DNA of 64,000 nt from the NCBI RefSeq assembly GCF_003989825.1, contig NZ_RZHE01000008.1, positions 248,001 through 312,000 of the forward strand, in the 5' to 3' direction. The notes below the pieces were generated by a model. It saw only the letters and a program-made list of their open reading frames with translations, did not search any database and was not told where the DNA came from. The position numbers and the translations under genes are program-made. Numbering within the stretch: the first letter of the stretch is position 1; each line of letters begins with the position of its first letter. The stretch comes from Vreelandella populi. GTDB lineage: Bacteria > Pseudomonadota > Gammaproteobacteria > Pseudomonadales > Halomonadaceae. Shown here one piece after another: positions 8,526-18,262 of the stretch.

Positions 8526-9437
8526 ATGATCAGTGGCCGCGCGCTGCACTATTTCGATACCGTGGCCCGCTGCCGCTCGCTGCGCCAAGCAGCGGCCAGG
8601 CTCAATATTGCTCCCACGGCCATCAGCCGCCAAATTGATCTATTGGAGGAGCAGCTGGGCGCGCCTTTGTTGGAGCGTGGCCCTAGCGGCATCAGTCTGA
8701 CCGCCGCGGGCGAGCTGCTCGCCGCCCAGGCGCAGCATACCTTGCGCGACCTGGAGCGCGTTCAAGAGCATATCGCCGACTTGCAAGGCCTGCGCACTGG
8801 GCGCGTTCGCCTGGAAGCCGCCGAAGGCGTGGTGGCAGGGCTTTTGGCGCCTACACTGGCCGATATGGGAAAGCGCTACCCGCAGCTGCGCTTTAATATC
8901 GGTATCGCAAGCGCCGGGAAAATAGTGGAGCGGCTGCGCCTGGGAACGGCGGATATTGGGCTCTCATTTTTCATGCCACGCCACGACGATATCGTCATCG
9001 TGGAAAGCGCCCGGCTCGAGCATCACGCGGTAATGGCACTCGATCATCCACTGGCCGGCGCCCGAGAGGTTTCGCTCGAGTGTCTGGCCAGGCATCGCAT
9101 TATTTTGCCGGGCGAGTCTTTCGGGGCGCGTCAGGCGCTAGAGCGCAGCGCTCACCGCGCCGGCATCACGCTCGTGCCTGCCTTCGATACCGCGTCGCTC
9201 GAAACTCAGAAGGCGTTGGCGCTGAACGGGGCGGGCGTGTTGATTCTGCCGCCCATGGCAGTCGCACGGGAGTGCCAGCGCAAGGAGCTTATCAGCGTGC
9301 CGCTGGCCCCTGACGAGCTGGAGCCGGCGCGCATTGATCTGTGCGTTTACCGCCACCGTATAAGAAGCTTCGCTGTCGATGCATGTCTTTCCCATCTCTC
9401 CGACTCCCTGCAAGCATTGGATAACCCGCCAACATAA
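8526..9437 (+). CDS. LysR family transcriptional regulator
   Basis: A 303-residue LysR protein with an N-terminal helix-turn-helix (SLRQAAARLNIAPTAISRQI) and a substrate-binding-like C-terminal domain. A GAGGAG Shine-Dalgarno precedes the ATG. It lies upstream of and in line with the small-subunit/symporter pair at 9592-11302 and could control it (inference from position only). Confidence 0.9.
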   Translation: MISGRALHYFDTVARCRSLRQAAARLNIAPTAISRQIDLLEEQLGAPLLERGPSGISLTAAGELLAAQAQHTLRDLERVQEHIADLQGLRTGRVRLEAAEGVVAGLLAPTLADMGKRYPQLRFNIGIASAGKIVERLRLGTADIGLSFFMPRHDDIVIVESARLEHHAVMALDHPLAGAREVSLECLARHRIILPGESFGARQALERSAHRAGITLVPAFDTASLETQKALALNGAGVLILPPMAVARECQRKELISVPLAPDELEPARIDLCVYRHRIRSFAVDACLSHLSDSLQALDNPPT

Positions 9438-9591
9438 AAGTGCACACAAAAAGTGGACACCATGGGTTTAAATTGGAATAGTGTGTGTCACCTGCGTACG
9501 CTATTGAGGCTTACACGCTACGCTGGCCATCTTTCCAATAACTAACGTTTGTGCCGATCGCGACTCGCGAGCGCGCAATTAGGGATCCTTT

Positions 9592-9819
9592 ATGCGACGT
9601 CTGTTCGTTCTGCCCACTTCACGTGCCGGGTGGGGGCTTTTAGCTGCCTTCATCTGCTTGGTCGTGGCGGGCACCTGGCCGGTGATCGGCTTGCTCAATC
9701 GAGCCATGCTGGTGCTTGGCATACCGCTGATGATCCTGTGGAGCTACGCAATCATCTTTGCCTGCGTGGGCGTCATGCTTCTCGGCAACCGCATCGTAGA
9801 GAGGGACGATCATGAATAG
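9592..9819 (+). CDS. Small DUF3311-like membrane protein, symporter partner
   Basis: A 75-residue protein with two hydrophobic helices (about residues 12-33 and 38-62) and charged ends. Small proteins of this shape, DUF3311-like, commonly precede sodium:solute symporter genes and are thought to be accessory subunits. It overlaps the symporter start by eight bases, indicating translational coupling. The family assignment is by resemblance and context. Confidence 0.72.
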   Translation: MRRLFVLPTSRAGWGLLAAFICLVVAGTWPVIGLLNRAMLVLGIPLMILWSYAIIFACVGVMLLGNRIVERDDHE

Positions 9820-11302
9820 CGTCTGGCCGTTAGTCATTACCCTGGGGTACGTGGCCATCACCATGGTGATTGGCTTGAAAGCGCGCGCCGGGCATCGCAT
9901 GGACACCCTGGAACAGTGGGGTGTGGCCGGGCGCAGCATGGGGCCGGTGACGCTGTATCTATTGATCGCCGCGGGCAGCGTGAGTGCGTATACCTTCATG
10001 GGCGCGCCGGGCTGGGCCTACTCCAAGGGGGTGGCGGTCTTTTATGTGGCCATCTATCTCGCCTATCTCGCGCTGGTGGCGTGGTACTTTGGGCCGAAAG
10101 TGTGGCAGTTCGGCGAGCAGTTCGGCCACGTAACCCAGGCAAGCGCCATTGCCGACCGCTACCAGAGCCCGGCGCTGGGAGCGCTGGCGGCCCTTGTCAT
10201 GGCGGTAGGGTCCATCGCCTATGCAGTGCTGCAGACCGTGGGCTCGGCGTACATTCTCTTCGTGATGAGTGGCGGCGCCATTCCCGTCTGGCTTGGCGTG
10301 ATTATCGTGCTTGGCTGTATCGCGGTGTATCTTTACATCAGCGGCCAGCGCGCAATCGGGCGCACCAACGCTTTTCAGGGAGCGCTGATGCTGGTGGTGG
10401 CCTGGGCGGTTGGGCTCTGGGCGGTGCACAGCGCCACCGGCGGGCTCGACATGGGCGCGGTGTTCGAGCGTATCCAGACCGATCACGCCGAGTTTCTGAC
10501 GCTGCCTGGAGCGCGCGGCGACATGAGTTTCAGCTTCTGGACCACCTCGATCATCGTGTCGATGTTCTCCTTCATGCCGCCGGTGTGGACCCAGTGGATG
10601 TGCGCAAGTTCGGCGCGTACGATTCGCCGCAGCGCCACCTGGCTACCCACGTATTACATCGTGATTCTGCCCATGGTGGTGGTCGGGTTTATCGGCATCT
10701 ACTCGCTGCCGGATCTGGCCCGAGCCGATACAGTGGTGCTGGAGTACGCCATGGCCAACCTGCCAGTCGTGCTGGTGGGGCTTCTAGGCGCCGGAACGCT
10801 GGCCGCCTCGATGTCCTCGAGCGAGCCGTTCATTCACTCGGTGGCGCTGTCTACTACCAAGGATGTGCTGCAGCCGTTGTTCAAATTATCAGACGCGTTC
10901 ACCGCGAAGCTTGCGCGCTGGCTGCTGCTGCCGGTGATGGCACTGGTGATCGCGCCGCTGGCGATTGCCGAGCCGGGGAGTCTCGTGATGATTCTGCTGG
11001 TGGGACTGGGGTTTGCCTCTCAGGTACTGCCTGCTTTCATTGGCATGTTCTTCTGGCCCCGGGCGTCAAAGCTTGGAGTAATGGCGGGCATCGTGGCGGG
11101 CTTTTTGGTTACCGTTGCATTTACCACCCTGTGGTCACATCCGCTGGGTATTCACGCCGGTTTTTGGGGGCTAATGCTCAACCTGCCGGTCTTTATTGGT
11201 GTGTCGCTGATGACGCCCGCCACTCAAGCCGATGTAGTCGAGCGGTTTTTCCGTATCTCGGCGCCGCGGGGCTTTAAGCACTTGGGGAAGTCTGTGTCTT
11301 AA
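9812..11302 (+). CDS. Sodium:solute symporter family protein
   Basis: A 496-residue SSS-family inner-membrane transporter with about 13 hydrophobic helices. Recognisable parts are the N-terminal GVAGRSMGPVTLYLLIAAGS region and the conserved AGTLAASMSSSEPFIHS segment, which corresponds to the sodium-site helix in this family. The substrate is unknown; pairing with a DUF3311-like protein is typical of organic-acid or amino-acid-type SSS members. A second long frame over the same bases (9916-11277) is an artefact of high GC. Confidence 0.9.
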   Translation: MNSVWPLVITLGYVAITMVIGLKARAGHRMDTLEQWGVAGRSMGPVTLYLLIAAGSVSAYTFMGAPGWAYSKGVAVFYVAIYLAYLALVAWYFGPKVWQFGEQFGHVTQASAIADRYQSPALGALAALVMAVGSIAYAVLQTVGSAYILFVMSGGAIPVWLGVIIVLGCIAVYLYISGQRAIGRTNAFQGALMLVVAWAVGLWAVHSATGGLDMGAVFERIQTDHAEFLTLPGARGDMSFSFWTTSIIVSMFSFMPPVWTQWMCASSARTIRRSATWLPTYYIVILPMVVVGFIGIYSLPDLARADTVVLEYAMANLPVVLVGLLGAGTLAASMSSSEPFIHSVALSTTKDVLQPLFKLSDAFTAKLARWLLLPVMALVIAPLAIAEPGSLVMILLVGLGFASQVLPAFIGMFFWPRASKLGVMAGIVAGFLVTVAFTTLWSHPLGIHAGFWGLMLNLPVFIGVSLMTPATQADVVERFFRISAPRGFKHLGKSVS

Positions 11303-11402
11303 ACCCTTAATGAAGCCCGGCTATGCTGATGAACTAACATTCATCGACGCAATGTATCGAAAACATCGTCCATTGAAAACGTTCATCGAAAAAGGCAGTG
11401 CA

Positions 11403-12707
11403 ATGAGCCAACGGCTAGCCGGGCGCAATCGCCCTCAACAGGTCATCGAGGCGCTCTATAGCGCCAATGAGGCGCTCTCCAGCGCACACCGCCAGGCTAA
11501 ATTCGCCAGGATGGCCGTCTCGCCGTACCGATTTTTTGGCGACTCCGATATCCTTTACTGGCAGGACGTGTGGCTTGATTGGCGCTTCGCGCTGTTTGGC
11601 GGCTGGCCCGATACTCAGACCTGGCTGCATGGCGACGCCCAGGTCGCTCACTTCGCTGCCGTCGGCTACCACCACGAGCCCATTCATTACGGCCTAATAG
11701 GTGTGGACCGCGCCTTGATTGGCGACTATCAGTTCGATCTTTGGCGCCTGGCCACCAGCCTGGTGCTAGAGGCGTGCGAGCATACCGAGCTTTCAGCCAA
11801 GGCGGTCGATAAGGCGCTCTGGGAGCTGGGCATGGGGTATCTTGAAACACTAAAGGCGCATCGAGAAGGTAAGAGTCTCAAGGCCGAAGCGCCTAAAAGC
11901 GCACAGGGGCCACTCAAGGCGTTTATGGGCAAGGTGGCGGACAAGCAGCATCCCCAGCGTGCGCTGGACAAATGGACCGAGCTTACCGAGAGTAAAGGGC
12001 GCCAGTTCGCCTTGCGTCCGGGGCAGCTTGCCAATCTGCCGGCGGATGTCGCAAGCAAACTCAAGCGCATCATCGAAAACGAGTACCAGCAGACCCTGCA
12101 GGTGAGCACCAAAGAGGGCAATGAACCTCACTTTCGAGTAAAGGATACCGCCCGCCGGCTGAATGCTTCGGGTATCGAGCACTACTACGTGCTGCTGGAG
12201 GGCGGTGGGGAGCGCCAGCACGACGATGTGATTGTTGAGGTAAAAGAGCAGCGATCGCCCGAAGCGTTCCATCATCTCGGCAAGGCCGGTCAGCAGAGCT
12301 GGCAAAAGCTTTTCCCCAACGAGGGTCTGCGCCACGCGGCCGCCTTTCACGCTCTGAGTCCCCATACCGACTCCTACCTTGGCTGGCTCACCCTGAATGA
12401 TCGAGTATTTTCGGTGCGTCAGATGCCGGGGTTTCAAAAGCAGCTGCCTACTCACAAGATCAAAGGCGGCAAGGCGTATCGCAAGCTGGCGCGCCAGTGG
12501 GGCGAGCTTCTCGCGACCCAGCATGTGAAAGGCGCCAAGGCGCTCAATCATGGGGAAAACAAGTTTGCGGTCGCGGTATGCGAGCGCATCGAAGGGCGCG
12601 AGGAGGAGTTTGTCGATAGTATATTCGCCTTTGCACACAGCTACGCCGACTGCGTCGAGCAGGATTACCGCCTCTTTATTGAGCATTTCATGGAAAGCAC
12701 CGCCTGA
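11403..12707 (+). CDS. DUF2252 family protein
   Basis: A 434-residue DUF2252 protein (kinase-like fold family of unknown function). The core family pattern is visible: VSPYRFFGDSDILYWQDVW, then WLHGDAQVAHFAAVGY (an HGDAH-like motif), then IGDYQFDLWRLATSL. An earlier in-frame ATG at 11310 would add 31 residues that do not look family-like and lacks a ribosome-binding site; I prefer 11403. It lies about 100 bases after the symporter on the same strand. Confidence 0.82.
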   Translation: MSQRLAGRNRPQQVIEALYSANEALSSAHRQAKFARMAVSPYRFFGDSDILYWQDVWLDWRFALFGGWPDTQTWLHGDAQVAHFAAVGYHHEPIHYGLIGVDRALIGDYQFDLWRLATSLVLEACEHTELSAKAVDKALWELGMGYLETLKAHREGKSLKAEAPKSAQGPLKAFMGKVADKQHPQRALDKWTELTESKGRQFALRPGQLANLPADVASKLKRIIENEYQQTLQVSTKEGNEPHFRVKDTARRLNASGIEHYYVLLEGGGERQHDDVIVEVKEQRSPEAFHHLGKAGQQSWQKLFPNEGLRHAAAFHALSPHTDSYLGWLTLNDRVFSVRQMPGFQKQLPTHKIKGGKAYRKLARQWGELLATQHVKGAKALNHGENKFAVAVCERIEGREEEFVDSIFAFAHSYADCVEQDYRLFIEHFMESTA

Positions 12708-12733
12708 AGCAGGGCGTGCTGACGGGGAAATAA

Positions 12734-12760
12734 AAAAGTCGAGCCAGGGGCTCGACTTTT
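12734..12760. terminator. Bidirectional terminator
   Basis: A perfect 12-bp stem (12734-12745 with 12749-12760) with a 3-base loop, A-rich on one flank and T-rich on the other. It lies between the convergent DUF2252 and qmcA genes and can serve both. Confidence 0.85.
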
Positions 12761-12770
12761 GGGTAGCGTC

Positions 12771-13832
12771 TTATTGGCCGGCCGCGCCGCCGACTACGCC
12801 GCTTTGAAACGCGTTTGAGCGTTGGCGGCTGGTGGCGTCGCTTTGGCGCAAGTGGCTTGCCACGGTATCTTCCGGCGAGCCTGCCATTTCGCGAAACATG
12901 CCCATCGAGCCCAAAAGTGCCGAGGACTCGTAGGGCACGAAGACCCGTTCGCCCTTTTGCGCCATGTTGGGCAGCACCTTGATGTAGCTCTGGCCCAGTA
13001 GATAGCCGACCACGGTCCGCTTGTTCTCTTCGCTGTCGCCAATGGCATTAAGCACCAGTTTGATGGATTCCTGCTCACCTTGGGCGCGCAGAATGGCCGA
13101 CTCTTTGTCACCTTGGGCGTTGAGAATGGAGGATTCCCGCTGACCCTGGGCCATGGCGATGGCGGCGGATTTTTCGCCTTCGGCTTCGGTCACGGTGGCG
13201 CGGCGTTTCCGTTCGGCGGCCATCTGCAGGCGCATGGCGGTTTCCACTTCTTCGGGCATGGCGATATCCTGCACTTCTACTCGGGATATCTTGACGCCCC
13301 ATTTGGATGCCGGCTCTTCCATGGCGGCCTGAATCTCGTTGTTTACCTCCGCACGTGATTCAAACAGCTTGTCCAGCTCCATTTTACCGACGACCGAGCG
13401 TAGCGTGGTTTTGGCCAGAACCTCGACGGCCTGGCTCATGTTGACGACTTCATAAACCGCACGCTTAGGGTCGATGATTTGATAATAAAGCGCGCCATTG
13501 ATGCGTACCGTCACGTTGTCGGTGGTGACGACCGGCTGGCCGGGGAAGTCCATTACCGTCTCGCGGCGGTCGATGCGAATCTCGTCGGTGGTGATCGCTT
13601 GGTACTCCTCGCCCATTTTGCGATAGCGCAGCATGGTGATGGCGCGGGGCTGCTCGATAAAGGGAACGATGATATTGATCCCGCTTTCGAGTACGCGATT
13701 AAACGAACCGAGGCGTTCAACCACCATGACTTCAGACTGGCGAACAATCACCAGGCCTTTGGAAATGATCACGATGCCGATGACGACAACAATCAAGCTA
13801 ATCAATAAGCCGGGGCTAATAGGTAAATCCAT
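12771..13832 (-). CDS. qmcA: SPFH/Band 7 membrane protein (QmcA)
   Basis: A 353-residue SPFH-domain protein anchored by one N-terminal helix (about residues 8-28) with a long band-7 domain and a coiled C-terminal half rich in QGxxESxILxAQG repeats. QmcA-type proteins form large membrane cages and interact with FtsH-HflKC type quality control. The start is ATG 13832: AAGGAG lies 8 bases before it, while the TTG at 13838 is too close. It lies 2 bases after nfeD, the usual partner. Confidence 0.92.
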   Translation of the reverse strand: MDLPISPGLLISLIVVVIGIVIISKGLVIVRQSEVMVVERLGSFNRVLESGINIIVPFIEQPRAITMLRYRKMGEEYQAITTDEIRIDRRETVMDFPGQPVVTTDNVTVRINGALYYQIIDPKRAVYEVVNMSQAVEVLAKTTLRSVVGKMELDKLFESRAEVNNEIQAAMEEPASKWGVKISRVEVQDIAMPEEVETAMRLQMAAERKRRATVTEAEGEKSAAIAMAQGQRESSILNAQGDKESAILRAQGEQESIKLVLNAIGDSEENKRTVVGYLLGQSYIKVLPNMAQKGERVFVPYESSALLGSMGMFREMAGSPEDTVASHLRQSDATSRQRSNAFQSGVVGGAAGQ

Positions 13833-13834
13833 AC

Positions 13835-14329
13835 TCAAGGCTCCTTATGTAGGATGGTATCGTCTTGCAGAGGGTTAGACGCTGACGAGGGAAGGGCAAC
13901 CAGCGCCGTGGTGCCTTCAAAACGCTGAAAGATAACGGATGTATCGGGGGGAAGTTCGGTAGTGCCCGTATCGATAACGCGTAGACGGTAGAAGTCGCCG
14001 TTAATTTTGATGCCTGTTGCATCGTCAAAGTCGCGTCGCAGCGTGTAGTAATAGTTGCCCTTTTCCACGCCTGTGCCGGTAGTGCCGTAGGCAACGCCAC
14101 GGGGTGAAAAGCGCGGGCGGATTACCCAGATACCTATCGGTACCAGGACACCGGTAAAGATACCCATGCTTAAAAGCTGCCAGGGTAGCGATAGCCCCAA
14201 TGCGGTAACGGCCGCAGTCAAGGCGGCGGCTATACCAAGCGCCAGTAGCACCATGGCGCCTGACGTTAACTCCCCCAAGCTGAGAAGTAGCGCCAGCACT
14301 AACCACGTATAGGCAGGATTCCAATCCAT
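13835..14329 (-). CDS. NfeD family membrane protein
   Basis: A 164-residue NfeD-like protein: membrane helices in the first ~75 residues, then a C-terminal OB-fold-like NfeD domain (TTGTGVEKGNYYYTLRR to VIFQRFEGTTALVALP). NfeD proteins pair with SPFH proteins and are thought to assist their assembly or function. It is directly upstream of qmcA in a two-gene operon. Confidence 0.88.
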   Translation of the reverse strand: MDWNPAYTWLVLALLLSLGELTSGAMVLLALGIAAALTAAVTALGLSLPWQLLSMGIFTGVLVPIGIWVIRPRFSPRGVAYGTTGTGVEKGNYYYTLRRDFDDATGIKINGDFYRLRVIDTGTTELPPDTSVIFQRFEGTTALVALPSSASNPLQDDTILHKEP

Positions 14330-14474
14330 AGTGCCTCCTTCTAAAGTTATCGTCAGCCTACCTTAAGGCACGGTATTAAGTCTGCTTAATTCGCGCATAA
14401 GTAAGCGATAAACGTAAAACGCTTTAGTGCTATTCTGCCTGCTTTAAGAACCATAGCGCACAAAGGGGAATCGC

Positions 14475-15191
14475 GTGACAGGTGTGGTGTACTGGCTGGA
14501 TATGGCAGGGGTTATTGTCTTTGCGCTGTCGGGCGTTATTCTGGCGTGCCGCTCCAAAATGGATCCGTTTGGCATGCTGGTACTGGCGGCGGTTACCGGT
14601 ATTGGGGGTGGCACACTACGCGATCTGGTGCTGGGGGTGCGTCCTGTCTTTTGGGTGACCGATCCCACTTACTTATGGGTCATTCTGGCAACAGTAGGCG
14701 TGTCACTGGTGGGCTTTCACTATATTCATCGCCTGTCGCGGGGCTTTCTGCCCATTGCCGATGCGTTTGGGCTTGCCCTGTTTACCGTCATCGGCACCCA
14801 TAAAGCGCTGTTACTGGGGACCTCTGGGGTGGTGGCGGTATTGATGGGCATGATGACCGGCGTGGCAGGGGGCATGATTCGCGACATGCTGGCCCAGCGC
14901 GTACCCATGGTGCTGCGCGAAGAGATATACGCCACTGCTGCCATGGCCGGCGGGATTGTCTATGTCACGCTGCAAGCCCTGAATGCGCCGCTGAGCGTAA
15001 GTATTGCCATGGCGCTTGCGCTTACTCTGGGGCTTCGGCTGGCGGCCATTCACTGGCACCTGGCGTTGCCGGTCTTTGCCTGGGTGACACTACCGCCCAA
15101 AGAGGTAGATTCAGCCGCCCCGCTTTCGACGCCTGCAAAAGCCAAAGAGCGGGTGAGAATGATTCGGCGCGAGCGCAAGACAAAGCGCTAA
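14475..15191 (+). CDS. TRIC/UPF0126 family cation channel-like membrane protein
   Basis: A 238-residue membrane protein of the UPF0126 (YicG) family, which has the trimeric intracellular cation channel fold. Two repeated halves contain the glycine-rich motif GIGGGTLRDLVLG (first) and GVAGGMIRDML (second). The start is GTG 14475, with AAGGGGAA upstream. Bacterial relatives conduct monovalent cations. Its stop overlaps the stop of the gene on the other strand by four bases. Confidence 0.87.
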   Translation: MTGVVYWLDMAGVIVFALSGVILACRSKMDPFGMLVLAAVTGIGGGTLRDLVLGVRPVFWVTDPTYLWVILATVGVSLVGFHYIHRLSRGFLPIADAFGLALFTVIGTHKALLLGTSGVVAVLMGMMTGVAGGMIRDMLAQRVPMVLREEIYATAAMAGGIVYVTLQALNAPLSVSIAMALALTLGLRLAAIHWHLALPVFAWVTLPPKEVDSAAPLSTPAKAKERVRMIRRERKTKR

Positions 15192-18154
15192 CGGTGCGGT
15201 GGTGCGTCAAGAGTGGGCGATTGGGTCTGGCGCCAACGATCAAACCAACGGCGCGGCTGAAAGATATGCAGCTCCGGCTGGTTGTCTTCAAGCTCTACCG
15301 CTACTCCTAACGCGCCTAGGCGTGCATAAAGTGCACCATCTGCACGACGCTCGGCCAGGTTGATATCCGAAAGCAGCAGTAGCGGCCCGCCGGTTAAGAC
15401 AAGATCCTTCAAGCTGGCGCGTTCGCCGTTAATCACAAGCTCGGCAAAGCCGCTAATATTACGCACGCTGAGTAAACGCCCCAACCATTCCTTTTCACGC
15501 GCCCGCTCTAGAAAAAGCCTGGCGAGCAGTCCTGTGTCGCGCATTTCAAGACCAACCTGACTGACTAAATGCACGGGGGCTGCCCAATCCAGCTGGGCTT
15601 TGTTCATGGAGAGCTGCACCCACCAGCCGGCATCCGCTGAAATGCCTTCATTCGGGCGAGTGATGTTTTCCAAGCGTAAAAAGGAGTTATCGGCGGTAAA
15701 GTGGCGCGTTTCCAGATCGCCGTCCGTCAATGTTAAGGAAAGGTGCAGGTCCCCGCGCAGGCGCTGATCAAGCAGCGCCATATCGGCGCCAAACGCTCGC
15801 AATGAAAGCTCTCCCTGAGCCTTCAGGCCGTCCAGCAGCCATTCGCTGGCAAGGCTTGCCTGTCCGCCTAACAGCGTAATACCGGCACTTTCGGGCAGGT
15901 AACGGTTATAACGAGTAAAGTCCGGCACTTCGGTAATGGGCAGGGCGATACGCGTAACAAAATACTCCGGCGCAGGCGTCGCCAGCACCTTACTCAACTG
16001 GTCTGTCTGGGTGGTGAGCTCAAAATGCCGTCCTTCTACATGAGGGCGCTCGTCATCTTTACGCTGAAGGGCAAATTGCGGAATGCCTAGCGAAAGCTGG
16101 GCCTGCTCGGCGCTGTCGATTTGTGCGGTCAGCTCGCCGCGTCCGGTGGCCAGGTAGTCCAGAAAAGCCACCTCAAGCTGGTTGGCATTGATACGCAATC
16201 GGGTAGGGGCCAGCAGGCGGTCATCGCGAAACGAGCCTTGGGCAAACAGTTGACCGTTACCTGATAGGGATACGCCGTGGGCAGCGGGTAAAAAGGTATT
16301 CAAGAAGCCCAGGCGCTGCACGCTACCCTCCAGTTTAAATTGCCCGCTAGGGGTGTCGGCGCGTCGTTGAAAGTGGGCCTCGCGGAGCACCAGAATACTT
16401 TCCAGGCGCTCACCGGGCTGCGTGTTATCGGCTACCTGCCAGCGCAGGCGGCTGCCGCTTATATCCAGAGAAGTGCTGTCGGTAGCAGCCTGATTAAGCA
16501 GCAGTGAAAGCTGCATGTCGCTGGTCAAGGTAGTGCGCTGGTCACTGCGCTGCAAACGGGTGGTTAATGCATTTCCCTCCAGTTGAATCTCGCCGCTCAG
16601 CTGCTCGCGGGTGACGCTAAGCACCCCCTGGCTTTGCGCCTGACCACTGATCAGCCTCAGCGGCGCCGGGTCGGGCAGGTAAGTGTTTATATAGGGTTGC
16701 AGGGCATTGATATTGGGCAGGCGCGCGTTGTGCCAGCTAAGCGTGGCGGTGGCCTGCTCGCGGGCCTTTATTGGGTCAAGCGGACTTTGAGCGGTCAGGT
16801 TGAACATCGCGTTATCCAGCAGCGTTCGCTCAAAGTGGGAAAGCGTTGCGTTGCTGAAATCAAGCGTGGCATCAAGGGTTGAAGCGTCGCTCAACTCAGC
16901 GTCCAGTGTACCGCTACCCTGAACCGCGACATCCAGCGCTTTGGCCGCGAGGTTCTCGGCTTCAATCCATAAGTGGCCGCTATGGGCCTGAGTGTCACGA
17001 ACGCTGATATCGGCCACTATGCGACCATTGCCCGAGAGGCGAACTCCTTCGCCTTGCAGTGTATCGGCCAGATAGCGGTCCAGCATATCCAGCCGGGTTA
17101 TTGTGCCTTCAAGCGTGAGCTTGGCATCCGTGGGCGAGACGAGATGGTCCAGACGCTGATTGGCGATACTGCTGGTCAGGCTTAGCTCGGTATCAACGGC
17201 GTAGGGCTGGGTGTCCGCCAGGATGACATCCGTAAGCAGGGTTTCAAACTCAAGTCGATCTTCGTTGACGCCGAGCGTTACGCTGCCTTTACCGGTTGCC
17301 GTGTGGCGGGGTGGCGGCGTGTCCGCAATAATCCACGCGGGTGGATGTTCTGGCTGACGAAGCCTCCGTTCATCCAGCGCCAGGTGTAATTCGGGTGCAT
17401 TCAGGACAAGCTGACTGCCAGGCTCAAGGGTGCCCGAGGTCAGGTCAATATGACCGGCCAATGCGCCTCGGCCATTTAAAGATAGCCAAGGCAGCGCCTC
17501 CAGATAGGGCATAAAGACATCCCAGGCATCTGCCTGGGCCTGGATATCAAGCGTTGCTGAAAGGGCCGCTAACAGCTCAGGGTTAAGCTCACCTGTGGCC
17601 GGATCGGTGGGCGTGACCTCATCAAGTGACGCCACTGCTTCAAGGTTAATCGCGTTAACCAGCGTGGTTTGGTCACTTAGCCGTACTAAACGTCCCCCGG
17701 TGATTGCCAGATTAACCCTGGGTGTGGCTAAGCGTTCCCGACTTAGCGTTGTATCTACCACTTCTAGCGTGCCTTGTGCTTCAAGGGCAATATCGCCCAC
17801 CGTCAGGCGGCGAATCCCTTCGGCATCCATGGCGTTAATATGCAGTTCGCCACGCAGAAGTGACAACAGCGAGAGGTGCAGCGTGGCGCGTTCAGCTTCA
17901 ATGGTAATGGGCAGCGCATCATCTTCGCGCGCCAGATACAGGTTCTCTACCTCCCAGCGGCCTGGATGGCGACTGGCACCTTGGCTCCAACGGATTTCAA
18001 TGCCTTCAAACTGAGAAATCCGCTTGGGTAACCACTGGCTATTGAGCAGCCAGTAGCTGCCCATCAGCCAAACCGCTATGATAAACAGCACACTGATCAA
18101 CATTGCTAACGCAAAGCGCAATAAGCGTTTTTGGGCGATATTTGTGTTTGGCAT
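15188..18154 (-). CDS. AsmA-like / YdbH-type large envelope protein
   Basis: A 988-residue protein with an N-terminal signal-anchor (about residues 12-35) and a long beta-rich periplasmic body without further membrane helices. The C-terminal section (NISGFAELVINGERASLKDL to ALYARLGALGVAVELEDN) resembles the AsmA-type C-terminal domain. Large AsmA-like proteins (YdbH, TamB, YhdP) are bridges for phospholipid transport between inner and outer membrane; YdbH is the closest in size and architecture. The subfamily is an inference. SD AAGGAAG precedes the ATG. The stop overlaps the TRIC gene stop tail to tail. Confidence 0.72.
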   Translation of the reverse strand: MPNTNIAQKRLLRFALAMLISVLFIIAVWLMGSYWLLNSQWLPKRISQFEGIEIRWSQGASRHPGRWEVENLYLAREDDALPITIEAERATLHLSLLSLLRGELHINAMDAEGIRRLTVGDIALEAQGTLEVVDTTLSRERLATPRVNLAITGGRLVRLSDQTTLVNAINLEAVASLDEVTPTDPATGELNPELLAALSATLDIQAQADAWDVFMPYLEALPWLSLNGRGALAGHIDLTSGTLEPGSQLVLNAPELHLALDERRLRQPEHPPAWIIADTPPPRHTATGKGSVTLGVNEDRLEFETLLTDVILADTQPYAVDTELSLTSSIANQRLDHLVSPTDAKLTLEGTITRLDMLDRYLADTLQGEGVRLSGNGRIVADISVRDTQAHSGHLWIEAENLAAKALDVAVQGSGTLDAELSDASTLDATLDFSNATLSHFERTLLDNAMFNLTAQSPLDPIKAREQATATLSWHNARLPNINALQPYINTYLPDPAPLRLISGQAQSQGVLSVTREQLSGEIQLEGNALTTRLQRSDQRTTLTSDMQLSLLLNQAATDSTSLDISGSRLRWQVADNTQPGERLESILVLREAHFQRRADTPSGQFKLEGSVQRLGFLNTFLPAAHGVSLSGNGQLFAQGSFRDDRLLAPTRLRINANQLEVAFLDYLATGRGELTAQIDSAEQAQLSLGIPQFALQRKDDERPHVEGRHFELTTQTDQLSKVLATPAPEYFVTRIALPITEVPDFTRYNRYLPESAGITLLGGQASLASEWLLDGLKAQGELSLRAFGADMALLDQRLRGDLHLSLTLTDGDLETRHFTADNSFLRLENITRPNEGISADAGWWVQLSMNKAQLDWAAPVHLVSQVGLEMRDTGLLARLFLERAREKEWLGRLLSVRNISGFAELVINGERASLKDLVLTGGPLLLLSDINLAERRADGALYARLGALGVAVELEDNQPELHIFQPRRWFDRWRQTQSPTLDAPPHR

Positions 18155-18262
18155 ACTCGCTTCCTTGCCTTAGTCTCCTGTTAGTGCGCGTTTTATGGCA
18201 TTATGCGCGACGTTGGGCAGTTATGGGTTTTCGATTTCAACGCTAGGCAGGCAGCAAACGCC

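Noticed and set aside
9916..11277. A 453-codon open frame overlapping the sodium:solute symporter gene in another frame
   Set aside because: The translation has no hydrophobic pattern or family motif, and the symporter frame is clearly the coding one. High GC leaves alternative frames open.
11850..12686. Minus-strand 278-codon frame opposite the DUF2252 gene
   Set aside because: The plus-strand DUF2252 motifs are clear; the antisense frame shows none.
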